A stretch of DNA of 6,436 bases from Syntrophomonas sp. UBA4922 (GTDB lineage Bacteria > Bacillota > Syntrophomonadia > Syntrophomonadales > Syntrophomonadaceae): contig DHBS01000019.1 of assembly GCA_002398825.1 (NCBI GenBank), positions 1 through 6,436 on the forward strand, given 5' to 3'. Both the position numbers and the translations under genes were made by a program. Position 1 is the stretch's first letter. Every line of letters begins with the position of its first letter. The notes beneath the pieces were generated by a model that saw nothing but the letters and a program-made list of their open reading frames with translations, was not told the DNA's origin and searched no databases. Below are positions 6,307 through 6,436 of the stretch, piece after piece.

Positions 6307-6436
6307 TTATTCTTCCTTGGCCTTGTCACCGTAGGATTCCTCGTACCAGATTGCATGATGGTGCTGAGCCCAGTCGGCTCTGACCGTGCCTTTCCACATA
6401 CCCCAGAAGGACTCGCCTGAACCGGGGTGGAAGGAG
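6307..6436 (-). CDS. C-terminal end of a probable formate dehydrogenase cytochrome b (gamma) subunit, partial
   Basis: The last 42 codons of a gene enter from the right edge and end in TAA at 6307-6309. The peptide ends with GMWKGTVRADWAQHHHAIWY, EES and a charged tail DKAKEE. The pattern of an aromatic/Met stretch, G-x-V, WA, HH, then WYEE is what I recall from the cytoplasmic C-terminus of FdnI/FdoI-type cytochrome b subunits of quinone-linked formate dehydrogenases. There they follow the last membrane helix. No heme ligands or membrane helices are inside the window, so the identification rests on this tail alone. It is on the same strand as the nuoE-nuoF-fdhA operon, but 257 nt with a stem-loop and a promoter-like site separate them. 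That suggests a separate upstream unit. Another b-type cytochrome membrane anchor is the main alternative. Confidence 0.6.
   Translation of the reverse strand, partial: SFHPGSGESFWGMWKGTVRADWAQHHHAIWYEESYGDKAKEE

Noticed and set aside
1..6436. tRNA, rRNA, CRISPR array, insertion sequence or phage genes
   Set aside because: No cloverleaf, regular spaced repeats, transposase motifs or terminal inverted repeats were seen on either strand.

Overview
The window looks like chromosomal DNA of an anaerobic Firmicute. Moderate GC, strong AGGAGG-type ribosome sites, UUG starts and a NAD-linked formate dehydrogenase of the Moorella/Syntrophomonas type all point that way. A syntrophic fatty-acid oxidiser of the Syntrophomonas kind is my best guess, but this is inference from gene content and I could not check it.

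Layout. Left (1-1284, + strand): a metallo-beta-lactamase-fold hydrolase (23-988) is followed by an unrecognised 47-residue single-span membrane protein with a UUG start (1080-1223). A strong, almost symmetric terminator (1251-1284) closes this unit. Convergence zone (1285-1565): mostly non-coding, with one weak 57-codon ORF and a perfect 12-bp stem-loop just beyond the end of the opposing operon. Centre and right (1566-6049, - strand): an operon in transcription order nuoE-like, nuoF-like, fdhA. Right edge (6050-6436): a 257-base region with a stem-loop, a plausible promoter and a competing 58-codon membrane-protein ORF. Beyond it lies the C-terminal end of a gene that resembles the cytochrome b (gamma) subunit of membrane-bound formate dehydrogenases.

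How the genes work together. FdhA holds the Mo/W-bis-MGD formate site plus a NuoG-like chain of iron-sulfur clusters. NuoF carries FMN, the NAD(H) site and one [4Fe-4S] cluster. NuoE carries a [2Fe-2S] cluster. Together they should form a soluble cytoplasmic NAD-dependent formate dehydrogenase / CO2 reductase. In a syntroph it would run toward formate to dispose of NADH electrons. The catalytic position is cysteine, not selenocysteine. If the truncated upstream gene is a cytochrome b subunit, a quinone-linked, membrane-bound formate dehydrogenase lies next to the NAD-linked one, so the locus would handle formate from two electron pools.

The main novelty candidates are the small ORFs (47, 57 and 58 codons) outside the recognised genes. 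The 47-codon one is convincing; the other two are doubtful.
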